DNA of 64,000 nucleotides from a virus, in the IMG/VR virus record IMGVR_UViG_3300035660_000005, positions 1 to 64,000 of that record; one strand, 5' to 3'. Each line of letters starts with the position of its first letter. Within the stretch, counting starts at the first letter, position 1. This document shows positions 40,381-48,700 of the stretch, one piece after another. The position numbers and the translations under genes are program-made. The notes beneath the pieces were generated by a model. It saw nothing but the letters and a program-made list of their open reading frames with translations. It was not told the DNA's origin and ran no database searches.

Positions 40381-40746
40381 TCAGCCGCTGTTGTAGATGT
40401 CGTCGACCAGTGCGCGCGCTCCGGTCTCGAGCTCGCCCTTGTCGCGCAAGGCAATCATGCGGTTCACGAACTCAGTCTTGCGCACCTCGACGCGGTCGTG
40501 GCGACGCTTCGCCTCGTCGTACTGTGCCTGGACGCGGGCCGTGCGACGCTCGGTCTTGCGTACCGGGTCGTGCGTGCCGCAGTAGGGTTGCTCGCCGAGT
40601 GGTGCGTTCTGGGGATCGGCCAGGTCGAGTCGGGGGTCGTGGCGCATGACCGTGGCGTTCTTCTCGCACCGCGAGGAGTCCCAACCTCGCCAAACCTTCT
40701 CACTGCACTTCACCGGCCGTCCGTTGTTGTCCACTATCTTGGCCAT
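40381..40746 (-). CDS. Small charged protein with His/Cys residues
   Basis: A 121-residue protein starting MAKIVDNNGRPVKCSEKVWR, with C14, C27 and a CGTHD segment, then a long basic-acidic helix (ARVQAQYDEAKRRHDRVEVR). ATG at 40746 has a GGAGGTGAAG site. The pattern suggests a small N-terminal zinc domain plus coiled coil. No family recognised. Confidence 0.5.
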   Translation of the reverse strand: MAKIVDNNGRPVKCSEKVWRGWDSSRCEKNATVMRHDPRLDLADPQNAPLGEQPYCGTHDPVRKTERRTARVQAQYDEAKRRHDRVEVRKTEFVNRMIALRDKGELETGARALVDDIYNSG

Positions 40747-40747
40747 C

Positions 40748-41191
40748 CTACTTCACCTCCTCCAGTTTGAGGTCGCTCACTCGCACCTTGCCGAGCGTGT
40801 CGTCTACGAGCCAGTGAACGACGATCTTGTTGCCGCCGCAGGCAGCCGAGTACCCGTAGTTGGCTTGCTCTCGGCTGAAGCCAACGACGATGCCGACCGT
40901 GTCGATGTGCGCGGTCGCGTAGCGGTGGTGGTGTCGAGAAACCTCGCTGGGCCTCAGCACCACTCGGTCGCCCTTCTGGAACCCTGCCTGTCGAGGCCAC
41001 CTCGTGCGCCGTGTGACCACGCCGACACCGTCGCCATCTGCGGCCGTGCCAACTGGTTCTGGCCCGTATTTGTTGGCCACGCGCGCGTCCATTTCGAGTT
41101 CGCGGCCGCGCTCGAGTCCGCACTCGTAGCACTGGCTTGGGTCGTGCTGCGAGCCCTCTCCGCGTGCGATCGGATCGTTGAGCTCAAACAT
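40748..41191 (-). CDS. Protein with SH3/KOW-like C-terminal domain
   Basis: A 147-residue protein. The start has CYECGLERGRELE; the C-terminal part has FQKGDRVVLRPSEVSRHHHR, HIDTVGIVVGFSREQANYGY and GNKIVVHWLVDDTLGKVRVS, a small beta-barrel pattern like that at 38262. ATG at 41191 has a GGAGG site two bases after the previous gene stop. Role unknown. Confidence 0.5.
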   Translation of the reverse strand: MFELNDPIARGEGSQHDPSQCYECGLERGRELEMDARVANKYGPEPVGTAADGDGVGVVTRRTRWPRQAGFQKGDRVVLRPSEVSRHHHRYATAHIDTVGIVVGFSREQANYGYSAACGGNKIVVHWLVDDTLGKVRVSDLKLEEVK

Positions 41192-41192
41192 C

Positions 41193-41444
41193 TTAATTGA
41201 CCTCCTCCGTCATGAGCCGCCACCGTCGGGTCACCTCGCCAAGCTCTTCGTTAGTGACCTCGCCGCGCTCCCAACGTTGGCGAGTCTCTTGGAGCTGCCT
41301 GGTCACCTCTTCGAGCGTGGTCGTCTGGCGGAGGGTCTCGCGCTCCTGCCGTCTCTGCTCGAGCTCGCGCTCTTTCACACGGCTCTCCCAGAAGCGACCC
41401 ATCTCCTCCACCTCTGTCCTCCGCCCTTTGAAGTTCCCTGTCAT
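41193..41444 (-). CDS. Small coiled-coil protein, first gene after promoter copy C
   Basis: An 83-residue protein, nearly all helix (RVKERELEQRRQERETLRQT and TRQLQETRQRWERGEV). ATG at 41444 is preceded by GGAGGTAAGAGGAG, the same leader as the other repeat-promoter genes. It is the first gene of the leftward accessory operon. No family recognised. Confidence 0.55.
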   Translation of the reverse strand: MTGNFKGRRTEVEEMGRFWESRVKERELEQRRQERETLRQTTTLEEVTRQLQETRQRWERGEVTNEELGEVTRRWRLMTEEVN

Positions 41445-41465
41445 CTCCTCTTACCTCCTACATCT

Positions 41466-41494
41466 ATCGTCCAGGATAGGAAGACAGAGGTCAA
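41466..41494 (-). promoter_or_regulatory. Sigma70-type promoter, repeat copy C
   Basis: -35 TTGACC (41494-41489), 17-base spacer, -10 GACGAT (41471-41466), minus strand. The spacer TCTGTCTTCCTATCCTG differs from copies A and B at one base. It drives the leftward operon starting at 41444. It is part of the gene-free interval 41445-41800. Confidence 0.65.
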
Positions 41495-41549
41495 CGGGTT
41501 TGGCGACCAATTTCCAAGAAATTTTCACAGTCGCTCCGTGGAATAAGCC

Positions 41550-41689
41550 AAGTAAAGAGGGTCTAATATATCCTGATTCCACAGCCTGCCGGACTATACA
41601 GTCGCACGAATGCCGACCGTAGAATCGTGTCCTAGTGCGGCAGGTTCCATTTAGCTGTGATAGGAAGTTCAGGGAGGTCCACAGCTAAA
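41550..41689. promoter_or_regulatory. Composite control element, copy 2, with inverted repeat
   Basis: The 52-bp block at 41550-41601 matches 15548-15599 at 49 of 52 positions. TTTAGCTGTG follows at 41650-41659, at the same distance as in copy 1, and its exact complement CACAGCTAAA lies at 41680-41689, making a 10-bp inverted repeat with a 20-base spacer. It sits within the 356-base gene-free interval 41445-41800, whose other contents are promoters at 41466 and 41752. Candidate binding site for a phage regulator or the sigma-like factor. Confidence 0.6.
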
Positions 41690-41751
41690 CGGTTGGACGC
41701 TGTCGCCTCTAACATTCGTAAATGAAATCTCAGATATTGCTCTCTAACCCG

Positions 41752-41780
41752 TTGACTCCTATCTTCCTATCTGGTACAAT
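41752..41780 (+). promoter_or_regulatory. Strong sigma70-type promoter, repeat copy D (rightward)
   Basis: TTGACT (41752-41757), 17-base spacer CCTATCTTCCTATCTGG, TACAAT (41775-41780), close to consensus. It shares the CTTCCTATC spacer core with the three leftward copies but points right, and drives the microprotein operon at 41801. The upstream AT-rich DNA resembles that upstream of copy B. Confidence 0.75.
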
Positions 41781-41800
41781 AGGTGTGGAGGTAGATGGAG

Positions 41801-41902
41801 ATGAAAGAGAAGAAGTCGACTTGCAAGGCCTGCGGCCACACCGACAAACACTCTTGGCTCTCGGGTTGTCACGCAGGTTGTGGATGCAGCGAGGTCAAGT
41901 AA
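41801..41902 (+). CDS. 33-residue Cys/His microprotein, first gene of rightward operon
   Basis: ATG at 41801 (GGAGGTAGATGGAG site), stop at 41900-41902. The sequence MKEKKSTCKACGHTDKHSWL then SGCHAGCGCSEV has C-x2-C, two His and a GCxxGCGC end, consistent with one or two zinc sites. It is among the first products after the strong promoter at 41752, so it may act early in infection. No homologue recognised. Confidence 0.55.
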   Translation: MKEKKSTCKACGHTDKHSWLSGCHAGCGCSEVK

Positions 41903-41903
41903 G

Positions 41904-42104
41904 ATGGCCTCGCGCGTTTACGTGAGCACAAGACAGTTCGAGCTCAGCCACGGACATCGACCGCGCGGCTGCGGTCACTGGGCTTTCACATGCGGCGACG
42001 AGTCCGAGCTTCACTGGTTCAACGGGCTCTACAGTAGGGCCTGCTGGACAGCCAAGCACGAAGCCAAGATCCTCGGCTTCGATCTCGTGACGGCGCAGCC
42101 GTAG
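41904..42104 (+). CDS. Small protein with Cys/His/Trp residues
   Basis: A 66-residue product from the ATG at 41904, one base after the previous stop. It contains HGHRPRGCGHWAFTCGDE, perhaps a metal site, then a C-terminal helix (SRACWTAKHEAKILGFD). Coupled translation with the previous microprotein is likely. Function unknown. Confidence 0.5.
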   Translation: MASRVYVSTRQFELSHGHRPRGCGHWAFTCGDESELHWFNGLYSRACWTAKHEAKILGFDLVTAQP

Positions 42105-42117
42105 TAAAGGAAAGAGG

Positions 42118-42306
42118 ATGGGCAAGTTCCATGGTCAGTGCCTCGAGGACACGGTCTGCAAGCAATGTGGGCAGCGGTGCTGCAAGTGGTGCCGTGAGGG
42201 GTTCCCTCCGTTGTGTCCCGAGTGCGCCTTGATCCAGCGCCGGGAGCGCGCGGTGGCAGCCAAGAGGTTGGCCGCGGCTTACTGGCCGCAGAAGGAGTCG
42301 CCATGA
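42118..42306 (+). CDS. 62-residue zinc-finger-like microprotein
   Basis: The product has CKQCGQRCCKWC and then CPEC (cysteines at 8-9 paired spots), a likely zinc-binding domain of the ring or ribbon type, and a basic helix at the end (LIQRRERAVAAKRLAAAY). AAAGGAAAGAGG provides the ribosome site. The stop overlaps the next ATG by 4 bp. Confidence 0.55.
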   Translation: MGKFHGQCLEDTVCKQCGQRCCKWCREGFPPLCPECALIQRRERAVAAKRLAAAYWPQKESP

Positions 42307-42854
42307 CTGAAGCGCGCTGCAAGCATGGCATGATAACGGCCTACTGCGCGTTCTGCCGCAACCCACTGGACACCATCCACCAGGCGGCTGTGCTGTCCGC
42401 TGAGCGCGTGCGCGAGCGGCGAGACAAGCGCTACGCGAGCGCGGACGTTCGCGACCTGTGGAAGGCCATCGGGTTCCTCGCAGCGCGTGCCACGATCTCT
42501 ATCGTAGACCGCGACGAGGATGGAGCCGCCGAGTGTGAGGACGAGTACCAGATCGCAACCGGCGAGACCATCCACGTTCCGGTCAACCCAACGAAGTGGG
42601 GTCACTCGATCACGTTCGAGTTCGAGGCGACCAATTACGAGTTGGCGATCATCGGCTTGCCGCCGTCACTGCTCGAGTTGGCCACGCGCAACGGCACAAC
42701 GCACAGACTACTGAGCAGCACCGCCTTGGGTTGGGCACTCTTCACCTTGGGCTTCCGCGTGGGAGCTCAAGACGTCGACCGCGTTCTCGCCAATGTGCCA
42801 CCGGAGCACTTGGATGTCGTCACCCTCGGCGCTCTCTGCGGTATGGAGAGGTAG
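42303..42854 (+). CDS. Protein with N-terminal Cys/His cluster
   Basis: A 183-residue protein starting MTEARCKHGMITAYCAFCRN, a C-x-H ... C-x2-C cluster typical of small zinc domains, followed by a helix and a beta-rich domain (FEFEATNYELAIIGLPPSLL). The ATG at 42303 overlaps the previous stop. The C-terminal region has no recognised family; it is the largest product of this microprotein group. Confidence 0.55.
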   Translation: MTEARCKHGMITAYCAFCRNPLDTIHQAAVLSAERVRERRDKRYASADVRDLWKAIGFLAARATISIVDRDEDGAAECEDEYQIATGETIHVPVNPTKWGHSITFEFEATNYELAIIGLPPSLLELATRNGTTHRLLSSTALGWALFTLGFRVGAQDVDRVLANVPPEHLDVVTLGALCGMER

Positions 42855-42865
42855 GAGAGGTTGCC

Positions 42866-43033
42866 ATGCACAGGCCGCACGCTGTGACAGTCGAGGTCAA
42901 CATCAAGGACAACAGAGCCGAGAAGGGCTTCCGTACCGAAACACGTACGGTGCACATCAGCGCCCGCAACCAGGCCAATGCTGAGCGGGCAGCGCTCAAG
43001 AGGTTCCCAGGGTGCAAGGTCGTCGAGGAGTGA
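42866..43033 (+). CDS. Small beta-helix-type protein, unknown
   Basis: A 55-residue product from the ATG at 42866 (GGAGAGG site). MHRPHAVTVEVNIKDNRAEK, then HISARNQANAERAALKRFPG and CKVVEE, is a strand-helix pattern found in small DNA-mimic or adaptor proteins, without clear family. The position in the early-type operon is its only context. Confidence 0.5.
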   Translation: MHRPHAVTVEVNIKDNRAEKGFRTETRTVHISARNQANAERAALKRFPGCKVVEE

Positions 43034-43034
43034 G

Positions 43035-43247
43035 ATGGGAAACATCCGCGAGCCCGACATCCGCGAGCCCTATGTGAGCGAGCTGGTGAACCTCTACCAC
43101 CTGGCTAAGACGGCGGTCGGCGACCAGCGCTCCTCTCGCATGATATGGGCCGCCAAAGCATTCCACAAGGCACATCCTGAGGTGCCCACTATCCAGGCGT
43201 ACAAGCGGCTGGACAAGGCGATAGGCCAAAAGGGGGTACTGAACTGA
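43035..43247 (+). CDS. Small helical protein, unknown
   Basis: A 70-residue, mostly helical protein (VSELVNLYHLAKTAVGDQRS, then FHKAHPEVPTIQAYKRLDKA). The ATG at 43035 is one base after the previous stop. Its end shares a base with the start of the membrane protein gene. No family recognised. Confidence 0.5.
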   Translation: MGNIREPDIREPYVSELVNLYHLAKTAVGDQRSSRMIWAAKAFHKAHPEVPTIQAYKRLDKAIGQKGVLN

Positions 43248-43480
43248 TGATCGGGCTTGTGCTGTTCTGGGTCTTCGCCGGAGTACTTGTTTGGGTAGTC
43301 GGCGCACTGGCTACGACCAAGGTAGCCTACCGTATAGAGTTCATCGACTACTACTCCGATCCAGTTTTCGTCGGCATAGTAGTGATGGCGTGGCCAGGCT
43401 TCGCGTGTGTCGGCGCCGCAGTCGGCGCCGCGTGGCTGCTCGGCCAAGCTGCAATGTGGGTAGACGAGCACAGCGGATGA
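43247..43480 (+). CDS. Small integral membrane protein
   Basis: A 77-residue protein with two strong hydrophobic segments (IGLVLFWVFAGVLVWVVGAL and VFVGIVVMAWPGFACVGAAV) and a short hydrophilic turn containing Asp and Tyr. It lies in the accessory operon, not the lysis group. It could act on the host envelope, as in superinfection exclusion, but no direct evidence exists. Confidence 0.55.
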   Translation: MIGLVLFWVFAGVLVWVVGALATTKVAYRIEFIDYYSDPVFVGIVVMAWPGFACVGAAVGAAWLLGQAAMWVDEHSG

Positions 43481-43743
43481 CCGGCTACGACTTCGAAGAC
43501 CGCGGCAAGACGCTCTACTTCCCAGGCTCACACTGGGGCAAGCACAACGAGTTGGCTGTGCATGGGCGTAAGGACGACCTCGTTGTCGTGAAGGTGCCAG
43601 CACTCACTGCCTACATCAGTCGCGGCACCGGGTCACACTACTGCCCAGCCGAGTTCCTAGTACTGCAAAAGCGAGGAGCAAGCGCGATGCCAGGCTACAC
43701 GCACGCAGAGCTTCTCATCGCAATTCCGCTGAGGGTGGTATGA
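43477..43743 (+). CDS. Small protein, unknown function
   Basis: An 88-residue product (ATGA overlap with the membrane protein gene and with the next gene). It begins MTGYDFEDRGKTLYFPGSHW and is beta-rich with a short basic turn. No family recognised; it is unlike the Cys-rich proteins of the same operon. Confidence 0.5.
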   Translation: MTGYDFEDRGKTLYFPGSHWGKHNELAVHGRKDDLVVVKVPALTAYISRGTGSHYCPAEFLVLQKRGASAMPGYTHAELLIAIPLRVV

Positions 43744-44393
43744 AGTACGACTACGGCTTCCCGCTCATGGTCGACATCGTGCCGGCCACGAAGCCACCTG
43801 AGAAGGACGGCTTCTGGATCCAGCACTACGAGATCACCGAAGAGGAGGTGCACCGACAGCACTGCCGCCTCGACTGGACAATGCGTGGTCTCGAGCCTGG
43901 CACCTACTGCGTGCTACACCAGCGGCGTGATGGACACGACAGTCAGTGGATGTCCGACACTTGGCTCGAACGGTACACCAACGCGGACTTCCTCAAGAAG
44001 GCAACTGGCCACGTCCTTGTCATCGGACTGGGCATTGGCTTGTTACCTGTGGCACTCTGCCGCAAGGTGGATGTGGAGTCTGTCACTGTGCTGGAGATCG
44101 AGCCGCAGGTAATCGCTTTGGTGGAGCCGCACATCCGGCACCCGAAGCTCCGCCCCGTTGTCCAAGGCGACGCCTTCGAGCCACCACCGGCACTGCTCAG
44201 TGTTCGGTACTTCGACGCCGTCTACGCGGACATCTGGGCCGACATCTGTTCCGATAACTGGGAGACAATGAAGCCGTTGCTAGCCCTCTACCGGAAGGCC
44301 GCTAAGAAGGGCGCGCTGGTGACGGCGTGGCTCAAGGATTATATCCAAGCCGAACACAAAGCAACACGGCAACGGTACGGAGGGTACTGGTGA
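43740..44393 (+). CDS. SAM-dependent methyltransferase, spermidine-synthase-like fold
   Basis: A 217-residue protein with a class I methyltransferase core: HVLVIGLGIGLLPVAL (SAM loop), VTVLEIEPQVIALVE (acidic end of strand 2), then VVQGDAF and YFDAVYADIWAD. This order is that of the spermidine synthase-like branch. No DNA-methylase DPPY motif is seen, so the target may be a small molecule or protein. The N-terminal region before the SAM loop is unusually long. Substrate unknown. Confidence 0.65.
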   Translation: MKYDYGFPLMVDIVPATKPPEKDGFWIQHYEITEEEVHRQHCRLDWTMRGLEPGTYCVLHQRRDGHDSQWMSDTWLERYTNADFLKKATGHVLVIGLGIGLLPVALCRKVDVESVTVLEIEPQVIALVEPHIRHPKLRPVVQGDAFEPPPALLSVRYFDAVYADIWADICSDNWETMKPLLALYRKAAKKGALVTAWLKDYIQAEHKATRQRYGGYW

Positions 44394-44674
44394 TGAAGCA
44401 AGTACGGGCAGAAGGTATCCCGAAAAGGGCAGCGCTAATCCCTCTGGGCTCCCCACTCCTGGAAGTTAGGGAAAGAGGTAGACTTGTGAGAACGCTTTGG
44501 CTCGAGCGACCGCCCGCCGGCATCGGTATACAACTGGTCGACCCGCATCGGCAGCAACCTTTCAGTGTGTGGTACCGAGGCCAGATCCACTACTTCTGCG
44601 CGACGCGCACAGAAGCAGAGGGGCTGCTCGCTGAGCTACAAACAAGTCCGCCAGCGGTGGAGGAGCTCGAATGA
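44393..44674 (+). CDS. Small basic-then-acidic protein, unknown
   Basis: A 93-residue product starting MKQVRAEGIPKRAALIPLGS; the ATG at 44393 shares a base with the methyltransferase stop (TGATG). It is rich in Arg early and in Glu at the end (SPPAVEELE). No motifs recognised. It may partner the methyltransferase, given coupled translation. Confidence 0.5.
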   Translation: MKQVRAEGIPKRAALIPLGSPLLEVRERGRLVRTLWLERPPAGIGIQLVDPHRQQPFSVWYRGQIHYFCATRTEAEGLLAELQTSPPAVEELE

Positions 44675-44931
44675 AGATGGCGATTGACCGCGACTACCTC
44701 ATGTTCGCGCTTACGAACGCGCCGCACGGTGCAGAGATTGACGGCATGCGCATCCTCCGCCGGAGCGGAGACCTGGAGATCACTTGGCACATGCCCGACG
44801 ATCCTATCGCCTGCGGCAAGATCTTCCTCGGGTCGGGAAGAGGCATCGAGGCATTTCCATGGGCAGCTGGAGGGAAGACAGCGGCGCCGCCACCGAGCCG
44901 ACCTCAGACGGTCGAGAGGGGAATGAAGTAG
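44671..44931 (+). CDS. Small protein, unknown function
   Basis: An 86-residue product (ATGA overlap) starting MKMAIDRDYLMFALTNAPHG. It has a compact N-terminal half and a Pro-rich tail (GGKTAAPPPSRPQTVERGMK). No family recognised. The end lies two bases before the next start. Confidence 0.5.
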   Translation: MKMAIDRDYLMFALTNAPHGAEIDGMRILRRSGDLEITWHMPDDPIACGKIFLGSGRGIEAFPWAAGGKTAAPPPSRPQTVERGMK

Positions 44932-44933
44932 AG

Positions 44934-45116
44934 ATGAAGTCCGAGTCTCTGACGATCCGATACCTCAAGCAGGTCGACAGTCTGCTTGAGCAGGCCTACG
45001 AGAACACAAGTTACATCAAGGTGCGGGCGATCATCACCGGCGCACGTGCACACGTAGCCATGGCGCTCGACAACATCGCCGCGTACAAGGCTGGATCACG
45101 TGGCACCACACAGTAA
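44934..45116 (+). CDS. Small helical protein
   Basis: A 60-residue product starting MKSESLTIRYLKQVDSLLEQ and continuing as one helix with a short basic end. ATG at 44934, ribosome site GAAG, overlap by 17 bp with the next ORF. No family recognised. Confidence 0.45.
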   Translation: MKSESLTIRYLKQVDSLLEQAYENTSYIKVRAIITGARAHVAMALDNIAAYKAGSRGTTQ

Positions 45117-45294
45117 GCGCCGACGAAATCCAGGCCCCATTGGCCGGCCACCAGAAGACCGCAAGGGCGTCTACGCCAAGCAGAAGGCGAAGGCAGACCA
45201 AGCGGTGCTGGACAAGCTGGCACGTCGACGGATCTTGCTGCCGACCCCCAGGCAGGTCATACAAGTCAACAAGACGAGGAGTGACAAAGCATGA
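45100..45294 (+). CDS. Small basic protein
   Basis: A 64-residue, strongly basic product (SKRRRNPGPIGRPPEDRKGV and AKQKAKADQAVLDKLARRRI). It starts at GTG 45100, weakly supported, overlapping the previous ORF by 17 bases. The stop overlaps the next start (ATGA). Likely nucleic-acid or acidic-protein binding; unproven. Confidence 0.45.
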   Translation: MAPHSKRRRNPGPIGRPPEDRKGVYAKQKAKADQAVLDKLARRRILLPTPRQVIQVNKTRSDKA

Positions 45295-45497
45295 AGGTGC
45301 TGACCGAAGCCCAGATCGTGGACGCGATGCGCAGTTCGTTGAAAGAGCGCCCACTCGGAGCGATGGGCACATGCATCGTGGATGGAGCGCGCGTGATCTA
45401 CGAGCTTGCTATGCGGCTGGGTCACACAACCGCCCGTGAACAGATGGCCTTCGCCAAGCAGTGCATGCCGAAGGACACGTGGAAGGAGCGAGCATGA
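45291..45497 (+). CDS. Small helical protein
   Basis: A 68-residue product starting MKVLTEAQIVDAMRSSLKER. It is all helical with Cys and Met scattered (TCIVDGARVIYELAMRLGHT, REQMAFAKQCMPKD). It is linked to both neighbours by ATGA overlaps. No family recognised. Confidence 0.5.
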   Translation: MKVLTEAQIVDAMRSSLKERPLGAMGTCIVDGARVIYELAMRLGHTTAREQMAFAKQCMPKDTWKERA

Positions 45498-45799
45498 AGG
45501 AAGAGTCGCACCTCGTCTACATCGTTTGGCGCGACAGCGTCGGCGCACCTCACTACGTGGGCTGCGATTGCGAAGACATACCGGCGACTATCCTGCTAGA
45601 GGGCGTGGCCTGGATCGTGAACGAAACCGAACAGGATCTGGTCGTCGCGGCCTACCGTTCGAACGACGGCGGCTGGATGGATGTAGTCGCGATTCCACGA
45701 TGCGCCATCGAGAAGATCTACCGCATCCAATGGCCCCAACCGGTGCTGCAGGTCGAAGCGATTAAGCTGGATGCAGACTTCCTCGGGGCACCGGACTAG
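45494..45799 (+). CDS. Small beta-rich protein, last gene of the rightward operon
   Basis: A 101-residue product starting MKEESHLVYIVWRDSVGAPH and continuing YVGCDCEDI, with alternating strands (DLVVAAYRSNDGGWMDVVAI) like a small barrel. Its stop converges with the stop of the 1425-residue gene on the other strand (4-bp overlap), ending the operon without an obvious terminator. No family recognised. Confidence 0.5.
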   Translation: MKEESHLVYIVWRDSVGAPHYVGCDCEDIPATILLEGVAWIVNETEQDLVVAAYRSNDGGWMDVVAIPRCAIEKIYRIQWPQPVLQVEAIKLDADFLGAPD

Positions 45800-48700
45800 C
45801 GGGTAGTCACGACTGGCTTGCGCTTCGCGAAGCCACCCATACTGAGCCCGCGAATCTGCCCGCTCTTCACGAGACGCCAGCCGGCGTCGTTCCAGAGTAC
45901 GCCCATCCACACGCTGTTGGCGGGAATGGTCGTCTCCTTCGACTTACCGTCAGGAAGTGTGAGCTTTGTCGTGACCTCCCAAGGCCACGCGACGATGTCG
46001 ACCCACTCACCAACGGGGATGATCCCTGCAGCGCCGTGCTGAAGATAGATGCGTCGGTCGCCGGCCTGCACGTAACCCCACTGTCCCTTCTGGAGCTCGT
46101 CTGCCATGATGAACTCGTCGTGGGCGTCGAGCTCTGGGTCACGCGGCATGTTGGTAGCCTTGTAGCAGACACCGAACGTGTACTGCTCCTCAGCGGCCTT
46201 CTCGAGCACGGTATACTCGAACGGCTGGGTGTCGCCACTCTTGGCGACCTCCGCCTGGTCGGTGTGGCTCGCACCGGCAGCAAGCGCGAACATCTGTCCG
46301 TCCAGGCCCACCTCTCCGAACAGGAGCTCGCTCTCGTTCCAGTTGCGCAACAGGTCGTCGTCCACGTTGACAAGTACCAGCTTCTTGACGCCGGCAGACT
46401 TCAGGTCACGCGACGCATCAAGCGCGGACGGCAGTGCCCTGCCGCCTGGTAGGTACTGCGTGTCCTTCCAGCCGTGCGCTCCGGCGAAGACAAGGTCAGC
46501 GTCCTCCACCATGTAGCGGTCGGGGCCAAGTGGTCCCCAGATGATGGTGGTGCGCTTCTCTTCCTTCTCGTCATAGACTGCGATCTCGAAGCAGACCGCT
46601 CCCTCTTCGCCAGCACAGCGGCCATAAGCACCCCATGGGCGCACGTACACACGGTCTTGTGAGTAGCCTGCATCGTAGCCAGTGCACAGCTCCACGCCGA
46701 GTGTCTCTGCCTGCTCCTTGATGTCCGCCAGATGCGTGTTGTACGGGTTGGTGATGAACCACGCGTCCACTGCCTTCGGCAGCTTCTCGAGTAATCCTGG
46801 TCCGCCGTCGAACACGAACGACTTGTTCGCCACCTGAACAAGCAGTCCGTACGGGGAGATGCGCGACTCTACCTGCTCGCCGCCGGTGCCGAGTAGTGTC
46901 ACCTTGATGTCGGCCGCCTTGACCAGACGTGGTCCGTTCTCGTCCAGTACCAAGTCGAACAACGGCGTCGCTTCTGGGTCGCCACGTCGGTCGAACTTCA
47001 CGGCGGGCACAACCCCTGCCGAGCCTGCGATCAGTGTCGCGATGCCCTGAGCCAGACTTGGACTCCAGTACTCGGGTTCGCGGTCAGCCGCCTCGCGCAC
47101 TACCAACTCGATCGTCTTCGAGCCGGCCATCGGCTTGTACGAGATGAACGCTGGGATGACAGTCGGCACGCCCTTGATCTGCCAGACCCACTTGCCGTGC
47201 ACCTGTCGGTACAGTGTGTTCCCGCCACCGTGGTGCTTCGAAACGGTGTCGGACTTGACGATGTTGGGGTGCTCCTCGACCCACTTCTTGGCGCTGGTGA
47301 GTGTCCACTCGTCGTCCGTCGGGAACCTGAGCGCCTGGACTGTGGTGGTCTTCTCCCCCTTGAGCTTCCCAATCACGGCGAATACTCGAGGCTTGGTAGC
47401 CTGGATGGTGATGCGTCGGAACGAGTCCTGCTCGAAGTCACCAGGCTCTCGCACCCTATGTCGAATCTCGTTCTCCGTCGTCTCCCAAGCCTTTGCCAGC
47501 ATCTCCTCGGTCTCCTTCTTTACGACGCCGGCAAGCACCTTCCACTGATCAGCGTCCTCCACTTCCAGTGCCGCCAACAGCGCGTCGCCACTCTTTGGGA
47601 TGTCGATGAAGTACGGACCATGGGCACCATCACTCCACACCAAGTGTGGTTGACGCTTTCCGCGTAGCTCCTTGATGACGTCGGCGAGCTTGTGCTCCTC
47701 GGCGTAGGGCGTGTCGGACTCAGGCTTGCTGACGAGCCACACACGCCGACCACCCATCGGTGCGAACGTGATCTGGTAACGACCCTTCACCTTCGAGCCG
47801 CTCAGGAACACCTCGAACATGTGCTCACGCGCCACACCCAGTTTGTACGTGCCTCTGTCGTACACAAAGAACTTGGCCCATGCCTGTGACGTGGCGCCGA
47901 CCTCCTCCGGCTCCGAGATTGCCGGCTTGCCGACGCCAACGTTCAGCCACTCCGTCGGCTGTGCTAGCTTCCACGAGCCCTGAAGGCTATCGTCTGTCGG
48001 CAGGTTCTGGAGACGGTCGCCACCGGCAGCCTTCACCTCAGACGCCTTGCCCAGGAATGTTGTGAAGCCCCACAGTGCGTCCTCGCCCTGCAAGCGGAGG
48101 TCGCCGTGCACCGAGTGGTCGGTGTCGAGCAGGGTAGACTCACTGGTGCCCTTCGCTTCATCCTCAGTCAGGCCACGCCAGTGGTGATGGTAGACGAAGC
48201 GTCCACGACCCGAGCGTGGCAGTGCGTCGAACCAGCTCTTCTTCCAGTAGGCAGCTACCTCGCCGGCACGGCCCTCTTCCTCGTGTGGGCCTGCCTTCGC
48301 GAGTGAGAACATCAAGCTCTGCGGCACGAACTCGAAGTCGACTACCTTCATCCCTCTGCGCCTTGAGCGTGTAGCGACGCCTGGTACCGACCACAACTCG
48401 GCGTTCGGGTCGCAGTCATTCGACGCCATATGGTAGTCGTCGCAACGCTCGCAGAGGATGATTGTGCTCTTCTGCGTCGGCTCCATCTTCTCCTCGCGGA
48501 GTGCGCCGTAGCGGCGAGCCAGATCGATTGCTTGCTGCACCGTGTACGCTGGTCGGGAGCGATCAGGTCCCTGCGGTGTCGGCTTGCCCCACGTGAGCGT
48601 TCCGTCGCTCAGTAGGATCATCTCCTCCACCGTCACGTTGAGTGTGTCGCCCTCGCCCGCCAACTGTGTCGGCGAGACGAACGTCTTGCCCAGTTTCTGG

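Noticed and set aside
43740-44393. DNA methyltransferase
   Set aside because: The protein has a SAM fold but lacks DPPY/PCQ motifs, so calling it a DNA methylase would go beyond the sequence.
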